Below, in pieces: positions 28,288 through 35,757 of a DNA stretch of 64,000 nt. Position 1 is the first letter of the stretch; each line of letters starts with the position of its first letter. Where the stretch lies: contig NZ_SZYH01000001.1 in the NCBI RefSeq assembly GCF_005298175.1, positions 3,494,274 through 3,558,273 of the forward strand, written 5' to 3'. The translations under genes and the position numbers were made by a program. Below the pieces are notes generated by a model. It did no database searches and was not told where the DNA came from. It was given only the letters and a program-made list of their open reading frames with translations. Source of the DNA: Marinobacter panjinensis (GTDB lineage: Bacteria > Pseudomonadota > Gammaproteobacteria > Pseudomonadales > Oleiphilaceae).

Positions 28288-29952
28288 TCAGGGCGAGTGG
28301 TGTGAGCGGAACATCCGGATCAGATTGTCCGTTGAGCTGTCGCTGGGCGCGGAGCTTTCCGCAGTGTCTCCGGTGAGGCGGTCCAGAATGCCTTTGCCCA
28401 TCTGTTTGCCCAGTTCCACACCCCACTGATCGAATGAATCCACATCCCAGATGATGCCCTGCACAAAGGTGCGATGCTCGTAGAGTGCAATCAGGGCACC
28501 CACGGTTTGCGGAGTTGATTTGTCCATCAGCAGGGTATTGCTGGGCTTGTTGCCGGGGATCACCTTGTGGGGGGCCAGCTTGTCGATCTCGTCTGCACTC
28601 ATGTCTTCGGCTTGCAGTTCCGCTTTCGCCTCGTCCAGGTTCTTGCCGGACATCAGCGCCCGTGACTGGCTCAGGCAATTGGCGAACAGGGTGACGTGAT
28701 GGCTCGCCACCCGGTTGTGGGTTTCCAGGGGGATAATGAAGTCTGCCGGAATCAGCCGGGTGCCCTGGTGCAGCAACTGATGGAAAGCATGTTGACCGTT
28801 GGCGCCGACTCCGCCCCAGATCACCGGGCCGCTTTGATAGTTCAGCGGCTCGCCGTTTTGGGTAACGCTTTTGCCGTTGCTTTCCATGTCCAGCTGCTGC
28901 AGGTGCGCCGGCAGGCTGCGCAGGTAGTGGTCATAGGGCAGGATGGTGTAGGTTTCAGCGCCCCAGAAATTGTTGTACCAGAGCCCCAGCATGGCCATCA
29001 CCACGGGCAGGTTCTGCTCCAGCGGCGTTGTGCGGAAGTGCTGGTCCATGGCGTTGGCACCGGACAGCAGCGCGCGGAAATTCTTCATCCCAATGGTCAG
29101 CGCGACCGGCAGGCCGATGGCGGACCACAGCGAGTAGCGCCCGCCAACCCAGTCCCACATGGGGAAGATATTGTCTTCGGACATGCCAAAGCTGATCGCT
29201 TCCGGCGTGTTCGCGGTGACTGCCACGAAGTGCTTGGCGATCTGGTTCTCGCTGCCGCCGTTGTCCAGGAACCAGGCCCTGGCTACCTTGCTGTTCTCCA
29301 GGGTTTCCTGGGTGCGGAAGGACTTGGACTGGATCAGGAACAGGGTGGTTTCCGGATTTACCCGGCGCAGTACTTCTGCAATCTGGGTGCCGTCTATATT
29401 GGCCACGTAGTGACACTGCAACTGGCCGTGCCCGTAGGGACGCAGGGCCTCAGACACCAGTTTGGGGCCCAGGAAGGAGCCGCCAATACCAATACTGACC
29501 ACGTCAGTGAACGGCTTGCCGGTGTGGCCCTGCCAGCGCTTGCTGAGCACATCGTCCACGAACTGTTCCATGCGGTTCAATGTGGTTTCCACTTCCGGCG
29601 TGATGTTGGTGCCGTCCACATAAATGGGTTCACCGCTGTTGTCCCTCAGGGCAACATGTAATGCCGGGCGTTTCTCCGTCACATTGATGTGGTCGCCGCG
29701 AAACATCGCCTCGGTGCGCTCCGGCACACCACAGCTCCTGGCCAGAGCCATCAGCTTTGTCATGGTGTCGTCGGTCATGCGATTGCGGGAATAGTCCAGT
29801 GACAGACCGCCACCGCGGATGAAGAAGCGGCTGGCCCGGTCAGGGTCGTCACGGAACATGTCCCGCATGTGGGTGTTTTCCAGTTCCGCCTGATGCTTTG
29901 TCAGTGCCTTCCACTCGGGCCGGCTGGTGAGTGGAGCAGAGCCCTGGTACAT
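28288..29952 (-). CDS. pgi: Glucose-6-phosphate isomerase
   Basis: Pgi interconverts glucose-6-phosphate and fructose-6-phosphate. The 554-residue product has both family signatures: DVVSIGIGGSFLGPKLVSEA, and near the C-terminus a QWGVELGKQMGKGILDRL segment. The sugar-phosphate site LIQSKSFRTQETLENSKVAR and the NQPGVEAYK-like late motifs are recognisable. It is the last of a minus-strand run with panC and panB (28 bases from panC), the same order as in Pseudomonas. It converges with folK, leaving a 15-base gap. Confidence 0.97.
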   Translation of the reverse strand: MYQGSAPLTSRPEWKALTKHQAELENTHMRDMFRDDPDRASRFFIRGGGLSLDYSRNRMTDDTMTKLMALARSCGVPERTEAMFRGDHINVTEKRPALHVALRDNSGEPIYVDGTNITPEVETTLNRMEQFVDDVLSKRWQGHTGKPFTDVVSIGIGGSFLGPKLVSEALRPYGHGQLQCHYVANIDGTQIAEVLRRVNPETTLFLIQSKSFRTQETLENSKVARAWFLDNGGSENQIAKHFVAVTANTPEAISFGMSEDNIFPMWDWVGGRYSLWSAIGLPVALTIGMKNFRALLSGANAMDQHFRTTPLEQNLPVVMAMLGLWYNNFWGAETYTILPYDHYLRSLPAHLQQLDMESNGKSVTQNGEPLNYQSGPVIWGGVGANGQHAFHQLLHQGTRLIPADFIIPLETHNRVASHHVTLFANCLSQSRALMSGKNLDEAKAELQAEDMSADEIDKLAPHKVIPGNKPSNTLLMDKSTPQTVGALIALYEHRTFVQGIIWDVDSFDQWGVELGKQMGKGILDRLTGDTAESSAPSDSSTDNLIRMFRSHHSP

Positions 29953-29980
29953 AGTGGAATCCTTTCGTCAGTCTGTGTGG

Positions 29981-30829
29981 TTAACGGGTGATAGACAGGT
30001 TGTCGATAAGCCGCGTGGTGCCAAGGAACGCTGCTACCAGTAGTGTCAGTTCGGTATCGTCTGCGCTGGCCGGTTTGAGGGTCAGGCTGTTGGCGATATT
30101 GAAGTAATCCGGGCGCAGGCCGGCCTCGCTGAGCGCGTCGCTGGCTTCCTGCTCCAGTGCCACAAAATCGCTGCGCCCGTTCTGGATCTGTTCCGCCGTG
30201 TTTTTCAGGGTTCGATACACGATTGGTGCAATCGCACGTTCATCCTCCGTCAGGAAGCCGTTGCGGGAACTCTTTGCCAGGCCGTCGTCATCGCGGATGG
30301 TCGGGCTGCCAATGACTTCTACCGGTATCATCAGGTCCCGGGTAAGTTTGCGGATAACGGCCAGCTGCTGGTAATCCTTTTCCCCAAAAACGGCGATGTC
30401 CGGCTGCACCATGTTGAACAGCATGGTGACCACCGTTGCCACGCCCTCAAAGTGACCGGGCCTGCTGGCGCCGCAATGGCCTTCGCTGACTTCCGGCACG
30501 ATAACGCGAGTGTGCCTTGCCAGCCCCTCCGGGTAGATTTCCTCAATGGAAGGGGTGAACACCAGGGTGCTGCCAGCGGCATCCAGCCGTTCCTGGTCCT
30601 CGATCAATGTGCGTGGGTAGGTGTCCAGATCTTCGCTGACGCCAAACTGCATGGGATTCACGAAGATGGTGGTGACCACGATATCGGCGGCTTCCCGTGC
30701 TTTTCTGACCAGCGAGATATGGCCTTCATGCAGGTTGCCCATGGTGGGCACCAGCCCGATGCGTTTGCCCTGCTGGCGATAACCGCGAAGCATGGCTCGG
30801 AGTTCTTTTAGAGTATGTACGGTTCTCAT
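29981..30829 (-). CDS. panC: Pantothenate synthetase
   Basis: PanC joins pantoate and beta-alanine with ATP to make pantothenate. The 282-residue product has [20 protein letters not shown], with the HIGH-like nucleotide-binding motif, then [34 protein letters not shown] and the [17 protein letters not shown] loop with the KMSKS-like serines. Its start overlaps the end of panB by four bases, so panB and panC are translationally coupled. panD is not in this window. Confidence 0.97.
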   Translation of the reverse strand: MRTVHTLKELRAMLRGYRQQGKRIGLVPTMGNLHEGHISLVRKAREAADIVVTTIFVNPMQFGVSEDLDTYPRTLIEDQERLDAAGSTLVFTPSIEEIYPEGLARHTRVIVPEVSEGHCGASRPGHFEGVATVVTMLFNMVQPDIAVFGEKDYQQLAVIRKLTRDLMIPVEVIGSPTIRDDDGLAKSSRNGFLTEDERAIAPIVYRTLKNTAEQIQNGRSDFVALEQEASDALSEAGLRPDYFNIANSLTLKPASADDTELTLLVAAFLGTTRLIDNLSITR

Positions 30830-31620
30830 GCCTTGAACGTATGCTCCTCGGCGGGGAATGAGCGGTCGCGAACAGCGGCCACGTAAGCTTCGATGGCGCC
30901 TTTTACGGATCCGGACTCTGCCAGAAAGTCCTTCACAAAGCGTGGCTTGCGGCCAGTTGTCATGCCCAGCATGTCGTGGACAACCAGTACCTGGCCGTCA
31001 GTGTCTGAGCCAGCACCGATACCGATCACCGGTGCCTGCACGGCCTGGGTAATGCGGGCAGCCAGTGGCGCAGGAACACATTCCAGCAGAATCACATCCG
31101 CACCGGCTGCAACCAGTTCGCAGGCGTGTTCGATCATCAGTTCGGCGTGCTTTTCATCCCGGCCCTGGACCTTGTAGCCGCCAAACTTGTTGACGAATTG
31201 CGGGGTCAGACCCAGGTGCGCACAGACCGGAACTCCCCGTTCGCTGAGGGCGTGGATGGTGTCTTTCATCCAGTCGGTGCCTTCCAGTTTGACCATGTGC
31301 GCACCCGCGCGCATCAGGTCCGCGGCGTTCTCCAGTGCAGCCTCGACAGTGCCATAGGTCATGAAGGGCATGTCTGCCATGATCAGTGAGCCACGGTTGC
31401 CCTTGGCGACGGATGTTACGTGATACACCATCTGATCCATGGTGACCGGCAGCGTGCTGTCGTGCCCCTGCAGCACCATGCCGAGGGAATCGCCGATCAG
31501 GATAACGTCAACGCCCGCTTCACTGACGATCTGTGCAAAGGTGGCGTCGTAGGATGTCAGAACGGAGAAGGCTTCGCCCTTCTGCTTGTAGTCCCGCAGG
31601 GTATTGATGGTAACAGCCAT
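30826..31620 (-). CDS. panB: 3-methyl-2-oxobutanoate hydroxymethyltransferase
   Basis: PanB transfers a hydroxymethyl group from methylene-tetrahydrofolate to ketoisovalerate, the first committed step to pantothenate. The 264-residue product shows the (beta/alpha)8 signature motifs [49 protein letters not shown] and [20 protein letters not shown]. It uses a folate cofactor and stands next to a folK-type gene. It is coupled to panC. Confidence 0.97.
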   Translation of the reverse strand: MAVTINTLRDYKQKGEAFSVLTSYDATFAQIVSEAGVDVILIGDSLGMVLQGHDSTLPVTMDQMVYHVTSVAKGNRGSLIMADMPFMTYGTVEAALENAADLMRAGAHMVKLEGTDWMKDTIHALSERGVPVCAHLGLTPQFVNKFGGYKVQGRDEKHAELMIEHACELVAAGADVILLECVPAPLAARITQAVQAPVIGIGAGSDTDGQVLVVHDMLGMTTGRKPRFVKDFLAESGSVKGAIEAYVAAVRDRSFPAEEHTFKA

Positions 31621-31738
31621 AGAATCCTTGCCTTGTGGGTGGATGGGCTAAAACCGGGCCGGGGTATGCCGGCAATCAGGTCTTAAGGGTAATCCGGGGG
31701 TGTGTCTGAGGCAATAGCCGCACACCGAGCCATTGGTA

Positions 31739-32254
31739 TCAGCCGGACGGGAAGGGTGCCCGCGCCACCGGATGGAGTTTCTGCAGGTTGTTGTCCGGGC
31801 ATTGTTGTCTCAGGTCCGCGACGCTGCGGCCGTCCGGCAGGACCCGCTCGGGGTCCAGGTCCAGCAAAGGCTGGAGTACAAAGTCCCGGTTCGCCAGCTC
31901 GGCGTGGGGCACTGTCAGGCGTTCGCTGTTGATGGCCTCGTTGCCATACAGGAGCAGATCCAGGTCCAGCGTTCGCGGGCCCCAGTGCCGGATCCGTTTG
32001 CGGCCATGGGCCCGCTCGATGGCCTGAAGCTGGTCCAGCAGTTCCAGCGGTGTGAGCTCCGTGCGCAGCCAGGCTGCACCGTTCACGAAATCGGGTTGGT
32101 CCTGGGGGCCAACCGGCCGGCTGCTATAGAAAGCCGACTGCGCCACCAGCTCGGTGTCTGGCAGCGCTGCGAGCCGGGCGACAGCGCCGGCCAGTTGTGC
32201 GGAAGGATCCGCCATATTGCTGCCAAGCCCGATAAAGGCGTCTGTGGCTGCCAT
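31739..32254 (-). CDS. folK: Hydroxymethyl-dihydropterin pyrophosphokinase (second folK gene)
   Basis: The 171-residue product is a canonical HPPK: AFIGLGSNMADPSAQLAGAV, SAFYSSRPVGPQDQPDFVNG, and the catalytic RIRHWGPRTLDLDLLLYGNE. It matches E. coli FolK more closely than the copy at 27754 and stands beside pcnB as in E. coli and Pseudomonas, so this is probably the main pyrophosphokinase. The ATG at 32254 is two bases after the pcnB stop. A longer frame upstream lies inside pcnB and is rejected. A 118-base gap leads to panB. Confidence 0.95.
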   Translation of the reverse strand: MAATDAFIGLGSNMADPSAQLAGAVARLAALPDTELVAQSAFYSSRPVGPQDQPDFVNGAAWLRTELTPLELLDQLQAIERAHGRKRIRHWGPRTLDLDLLLYGNEAINSERLTVPHAELANRDFVLQPLLDLDPERVLPDGRSVADLRQQCPDNNLQKLHPVARAPFPSG

Positions 32255-32256
32255 GG

Positions 32257-33603
32257 TCAGGCCTTCTTTGCAGGCTTCTTGCGGCGACGCTTCTTGGGGC
32301 CGTCGCTGCCCAGTTGGGTCAGCATGCGTTCCTGGCCGCGCTCGTCCAATTCCTGGAACTCGGTCCACCACTCGCCCAGTCCGGGCTCGATTTCACCGGA
32401 TTCTTCCCGCACCAGCAGGAAGTCATAGGCCGCCCGGAAGCGCGGGTGAGACATGGTCACAAAGGCCCGCTTTCCCTGGCGCCGGGGCAGGCGCATCTGC
32501 AGTTCCCAGATTTCCTTCATGGGGCCTGAGAAACGTTTAGGGATGGAGGTCGCCTGAACCTGGCGACCAATAACCTTGGCAATGGACTGGTGCAGGGCCG
32601 GCTGTACCGGCTCGCCGTTATCCTGGCGTTTGTGCCACTCTGCCTGCAGGGCGGGCCAGAGCATGGCGGCAAACAGGAAGTAGGGGGTAACGGACTTGCC
32701 CTGGGCAATGCGGGCATCGGTATTGCGAAGCGCCTTGCGGATCAGTTCGTCCGGCTGGCCGTTGTTGATGGCCTGAACGGTTTCCGGGAATAGCGGGGCC
32801 AGCAGATTGTACTCGCTGAGCAGGTCGTAGGTGGCCTCACCGTAGCCCGCGGAGAACAGTTTGAGTACTTCTTCAAACAACCGCGCCGGCGGGATGTGCG
32901 TCAGCAACGGCGCCAGCTCCCGGATCGGGGCCTCGGTTTCCGGTTCGATATCGAAACCCAGCTTGGCGGCGAAGCGTACGGCGCGAAGCATGCGAACCGG
33001 GTCTTCCCGGTAGCGGGTTTCCGGGTCGCCGATCAGTCGCATCTGGCGGTTTTTCAGGTCTTCAAGGCCGTTGGCGAAGTCCACCACGGTGAAGTCCCGG
33101 ATGCAGTAATAAAGCGCGTTGACGGTGAAGTCCCGGCGCAGGGCATCTTCTTCCTGGTTGCCGTAGACGTTATCCCGCAACAGCAGGCCGTGTTCACTGG
33201 TTCTGCGGTCATCGTCTTCGTCACTGTCTTCTTCCGCGTCCGCGGCGTTACCGCGGAAGGTGGTGACTTCAATGACTTCCCGCCCGAACAGTACGTGGAC
33301 GATGCGGAAGCGCCGGCCAATCAACCTGGAATTGCGGAACAGCTCGTGCACCTCTTCCGGGGTGGCATTGGTGGCGATGTCGAAGTCCTTGGGCTTGCCG
33401 CCGAGAAGTATGTCACGAACGCCGCCGCCCACCAGGTAGGCTTCATAGCCGGCGTTGTTCAGGCGGCTGAGCACCTTCTTGGCCGGCTCGCTGATGGCCG
33501 AGCGGGACACGTTGTGCTGATCCCGGGGAATTTCCTGGCGCTGGTAGGTGCGGGGCTTTTTCTTCCCGTTTCCTGATACGTATGACAATAGTCGTTTAAG
33601 CAT
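32257..33603 (-). CDS. pcnB: Poly(A) polymerase I
   Basis: PcnB adds short poly(A) tails to RNA 3' ends and so promotes decay. The 448-residue product has the nucleotidyltransferase head with YLVGGGVRDILLGGKPKDFD (catalytic DFD), then RRFRIVHVLFGREVIEVTTF and RRDFTVNALYYCIRDFTVVD, the RNA-binding neck, and a basic C-terminal tail KRRRKKPAKKA typical of PcnB rather than CCA-adding enzymes. Unlike E. coli pcnB, which starts at AUU, this one has an ATG. The CrcZ-like RNA gene ends about 140 bases upstream. Confidence 0.96.
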   Translation of the reverse strand: MLKRLLSYVSGNGKKKPRTYQRQEIPRDQHNVSRSAISEPAKKVLSRLNNAGYEAYLVGGGVRDILLGGKPKDFDIATNATPEEVHELFRNSRLIGRRFRIVHVLFGREVIEVTTFRGNAADAEEDSDEDDDRRTSEHGLLLRDNVYGNQEEDALRRDFTVNALYYCIRDFTVVDFANGLEDLKNRQMRLIGDPETRYREDPVRMLRAVRFAAKLGFDIEPETEAPIRELAPLLTHIPPARLFEEVLKLFSAGYGEATYDLLSEYNLLAPLFPETVQAINNGQPDELIRKALRNTDARIAQGKSVTPYFLFAAMLWPALQAEWHKRQDNGEPVQPALHQSIAKVIGRQVQATSIPKRFSGPMKEIWELQMRLPRRQGKRAFVTMSHPRFRAAYDFLLVREESGEIEPGLGEWWTEFQELDERGQERMLTQLGSDGPKKRRRKKPAKKA

Positions 33604-33745
33604 TGAATTCCGTTATTGCGGTGAGCAAAAGCGAGAGTTTAACGGTTTGGGCGGGATTTGCACATGTCTGGCGCCATAAGCCGGCAAAAACTGGTTGATC
33701 GGGGGCAGATCTGGCCGGGTTGGAAAACCACTGGGCCAGATAATC

Positions 33746-33776
33746 AAAAGGCGGGCCCGTTTTCACGAACCCGCCC
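33746..33776 (-). terminator. Terminator of the CrcZ-like RNA
   Basis: On the minus strand GGCGGG (33775-33770) pairs with CCCGCC (33755-33750) around a 14-base loop and is followed by TTTT. The stem can be extended with inner pairing. It lies about 145 bases before pcnB. Confidence 0.7.
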
Positions 33777-34127
33777 TGAAAGCGTTGACGATCTGCATTG
33801 TTTTTGTTTTTACCGGGATTTTTCTTCGTTTTTCTACCCCACTGTCAATCCCCAAGTTCAGGGACATCAGTAGTACAAACGGAAAGCTTTGAATACACAG
33901 AGCAGTCAGAGACACCGGGCAGGTTATAAGGTAAATGCAGTGCCGTCTCAGAGACGATTCTTCTCCACATCTACAACCCGCACGTGCCGTGGGACCACTA
34001 AAAAGCAAAGTACCCAAAACACTCAGTTCGCTCACGTTCTGTTTTTGTTTTTGTTACCGAACGTCTTCTACAGCTTTTTGTTCTTGTTGTTGGCGCTGCG
34101 TTGTCACTGTTGTTTTTGTTGTTGTGC
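33746..34127 (-). ncRNA. crcZ: CrcZ-like small RNA, Hfq/Crc decoy
   Basis: No protein frame here is credible. The predicted transcript of about 382 nt starts GCACAACAACAA and carries A-rich CA clusters of the AAnAAnAA type bound by Hfq with Crc: 34123-34108, 34091-34075, 34055-34042, 33835-33819 and 33811-33798. It ends at an intrinsic terminator. Upstream are a -24/-12 promoter and CbrB-type half-sites. Position (between cbrB and pcnB, same strand), length (CrcZ of P. aeruginosa is about 400 nt), 5' end and motif content all agree with CrcZ, which titrates Hfq/Crc to relieve catabolite repression. Homology is inferred from architecture; most of the central sequence is not recognisably conserved. 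Confidence 0.85.
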
Positions 34128-34139
34128 GCCCTATAGAGT

Positions 34140-34154
34140 GCAGTCCGTGTGCCA
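34140..34154 (-). promoter_or_regulatory. Sigma-54 (-24/-12) promoter of the CrcZ-like RNA
   Basis: On the minus strand TGGCAC (34154-34149), five bases, then CTGC (34143-34140). GG and GC are exactly twelve bases apart. Only the first base of the -12 box departs from TTGC. The -12 C at 34140 predicts a start at 34127-34128, which is the GCACAACAACAA end. Confidence 0.82.
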
Positions 34155-34228
34155 GTTTTTGAAAACTGTTTATTAACAGCGAGTTAGTATTTTGCAATCT
34201 TTCAAGAGGGGTACGTATAAGTCCGAAG

Positions 34229-34319
34229 TGTTACTGAACGCTCGTTTTTTAGATCGCGGGTGTTACCGTGAGGAACACGGGGTAACAATTGAGCGCCAGT
34301 TCACACTTTTCCGGTAACA
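34229..34319. promoter_or_regulatory. CbrB-type upstream activating sites
   Basis: Four half-sites lie 75-165 bases upstream of the -24 box: TGTTAC at 34229-34234, TGTTAC at 34261-34266 facing GTAACA at 34282-34287 (15 bases between), and GTAACA at 34314-34319. TGTTAC/GTAACA is the core reported for CbrB binding at Pseudomonas crcZ/crcY promoters. The cluster lies directly after the cbrB stop. Confidence 0.75.
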
Positions 34320-34343
34320 CATGACAGTTTCGACGCTCTCCGG

Positions 34344-35750
34344 TCAATTGCCTGAGCTCTTTTTGCGGGGAATGCCAAGGCGCTGCCGCCGTTCCCACAA
34401 GGACTTTCGGCTGATGCCGAGCTTTTGTGCCAGTTCGGTTTCACTCATGCGGTCCTGATTTTCCAGCACAAAGTGCTGGAAATAGTCCTCAAGCGACAGG
34501 TCACTGGTTGATTCGGCCTCCCGCGAGAGGGTTTGTTCATTGTTACCGTCCACCAGGGATTCCGGGATGTTTACATCACCACCTTCGCCATCCAGGTCCA
34601 GCAGCGAAGGGGTGATCAGGTCGTTGTCGCAGAGGATGGTGGCACGCTCGATGGCATTCTCCAGCTCCCTGACATTTCCGGGCCAGCGATGCCTTTCCAG
34701 TGCCCGCATGGCCTCTGGCGTCAGGTTCAGGTCGGGTTTTCCCATTTTCTCGCCCTGACGTTTCAGGAAGCGCTGGGCAAGGCCGAGGATGTCTGCCTGG
34801 CGTTCCCGCAGGGGCGGAATGCGAACCTGCATGACGTTCAGCCGATAAAACAGGTCCTCCCGGAATTCTCCGGTGCGGGTCATGGCCTTGAGATTACGGT
34901 GGGTGGCGGCAATCATGCGTACATCTACCTGGCGGCTCTGGGTGGAACCTACCTTGCGTATCTCGCCTTCCTGAAGCACCCGCAGCAGACGGGCCTGGGC
35001 TTCAGCGGGCAACTCGCCGATTTCATCGAGGAACAGGCTGCCGCCGTCTGCGGCTTCGATCAGACCGGTGCGGGCAGAAACAGCACCGGTGAACGACCCT
35101 TTTTCATGGCCGAACAACTCTGACTCGATAAGGCTTTCCGGGATAGCGGCGCAATTCACGGAAATCAGTGGGTTGGATGCGCGGGGGCTCATCAGGTGCA
35201 GTGCCCTGGCCGCGAGTTCTTTGCCAGTGCCTGACTCGCCCTGAATCAGCACGGTGGTTTCAGTGGGTGCCACCTTGCGGATCAGGGTGAAAACCCTCTG
35301 CATGGCATCGCAATGGCCGAACATGATGCTTGCCGGGTCGCTGTCAGGATCACTGGCGGTGCCGCGGCCGGGTTTTTCATCAACAGTGCTGGCGGCTTGT
35401 GGCTGCCTGGCAAGAATGCTTTCCACCGCTTCCAGCATCTCGTCGTGGTCGAACGGTTTGGCGATGTATTCCACGGCCCCCATTTTCATGGAGTCCACGG
35501 CGGAGCGCAGGCTGGCATAGCTGGTCATGATCAGTACCGGAGTGTCCGGCGCGCGCCTGATAAGTTCGGTCCCCGGGGCGCCGGGCAGGCGCAGGTCGGA
35601 AATGATCAGATCAAACTGGGCGGGGTCGTGGTTGTCTTCCGCTTCTTCTACCGATCCCGCGTCTGCGACCTCGTAGCCTGCGTGTGTGAGCAGCTTGCGA
35701 ACCGCCGAACGGATAATCTCTTCATCTTCTACGATAAGAATACGAGACAT
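34344..35750 (-). CDS. cbrB: Sigma-54-dependent response regulator CbrB
   Basis: The 468-residue protein is an NtrC-type activator. It has a receiver domain with phospho-acceptor D52 (LIISDLRLPG), an AAA+ domain with Walker A GESGTGKE and the sigma-54-contacting loop GSFTGA, and a C-terminal Fis-type helix-turn-helix (ELAQKLGISRKSLWERRQRL). Partner kinase cbrA lies seven bases upstream. The assignment as CbrB rests on the SSS-domain kinase partner, the order gluQRS-cbrA-cbrB-pcnB, and a CrcZ-like target just downstream. In Pseudomonas CbrAB controls carbon and nitrogen use, largely through CrcZ. Confidence 0.94.
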   Translation of the reverse strand: MSRILIVEDEEIIRSAVRKLLTHAGYEVADAGSVEEAEDNHDPAQFDLIISDLRLPGAPGTELIRRAPDTPVLIMTSYASLRSAVDSMKMGAVEYIAKPFDHDEMLEAVESILARQPQAASTVDEKPGRGTASDPDSDPASIMFGHCDAMQRVFTLIRKVAPTETTVLIQGESGTGKELAARALHLMSPRASNPLISVNCAAIPESLIESELFGHEKGSFTGAVSARTGLIEAADGGSLFLDEIGELPAEAQARLLRVLQEGEIRKVGSTQSRQVDVRMIAATHRNLKAMTRTGEFREDLFYRLNVMQVRIPPLRERQADILGLAQRFLKRQGEKMGKPDLNLTPEAMRALERHRWPGNVRELENAIERATILCDNDLITPSLLDLDGEGGDVNIPESLVDGNNEQTLSREAESTSDLSLEDYFQHFVLENQDRMSETELAQKLGISRKSLWERRQRLGIPRKKSSGN

Positions 35751-35757
35751 AACTGTT

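Noticed and set aside
28696..29661. 321-codon open frame on the plus strand
   Set aside because: It is antisense to pgi, with no motif or ribosome binding site of its own.
33658..34176. Several small open frames on both strands between pcnB and cbrB
   Set aside because: They have low-complexity Phe/Leu/Cys-rich translations created by the CA-rich RNA gene, no ribosome binding sites and no family resemblance.
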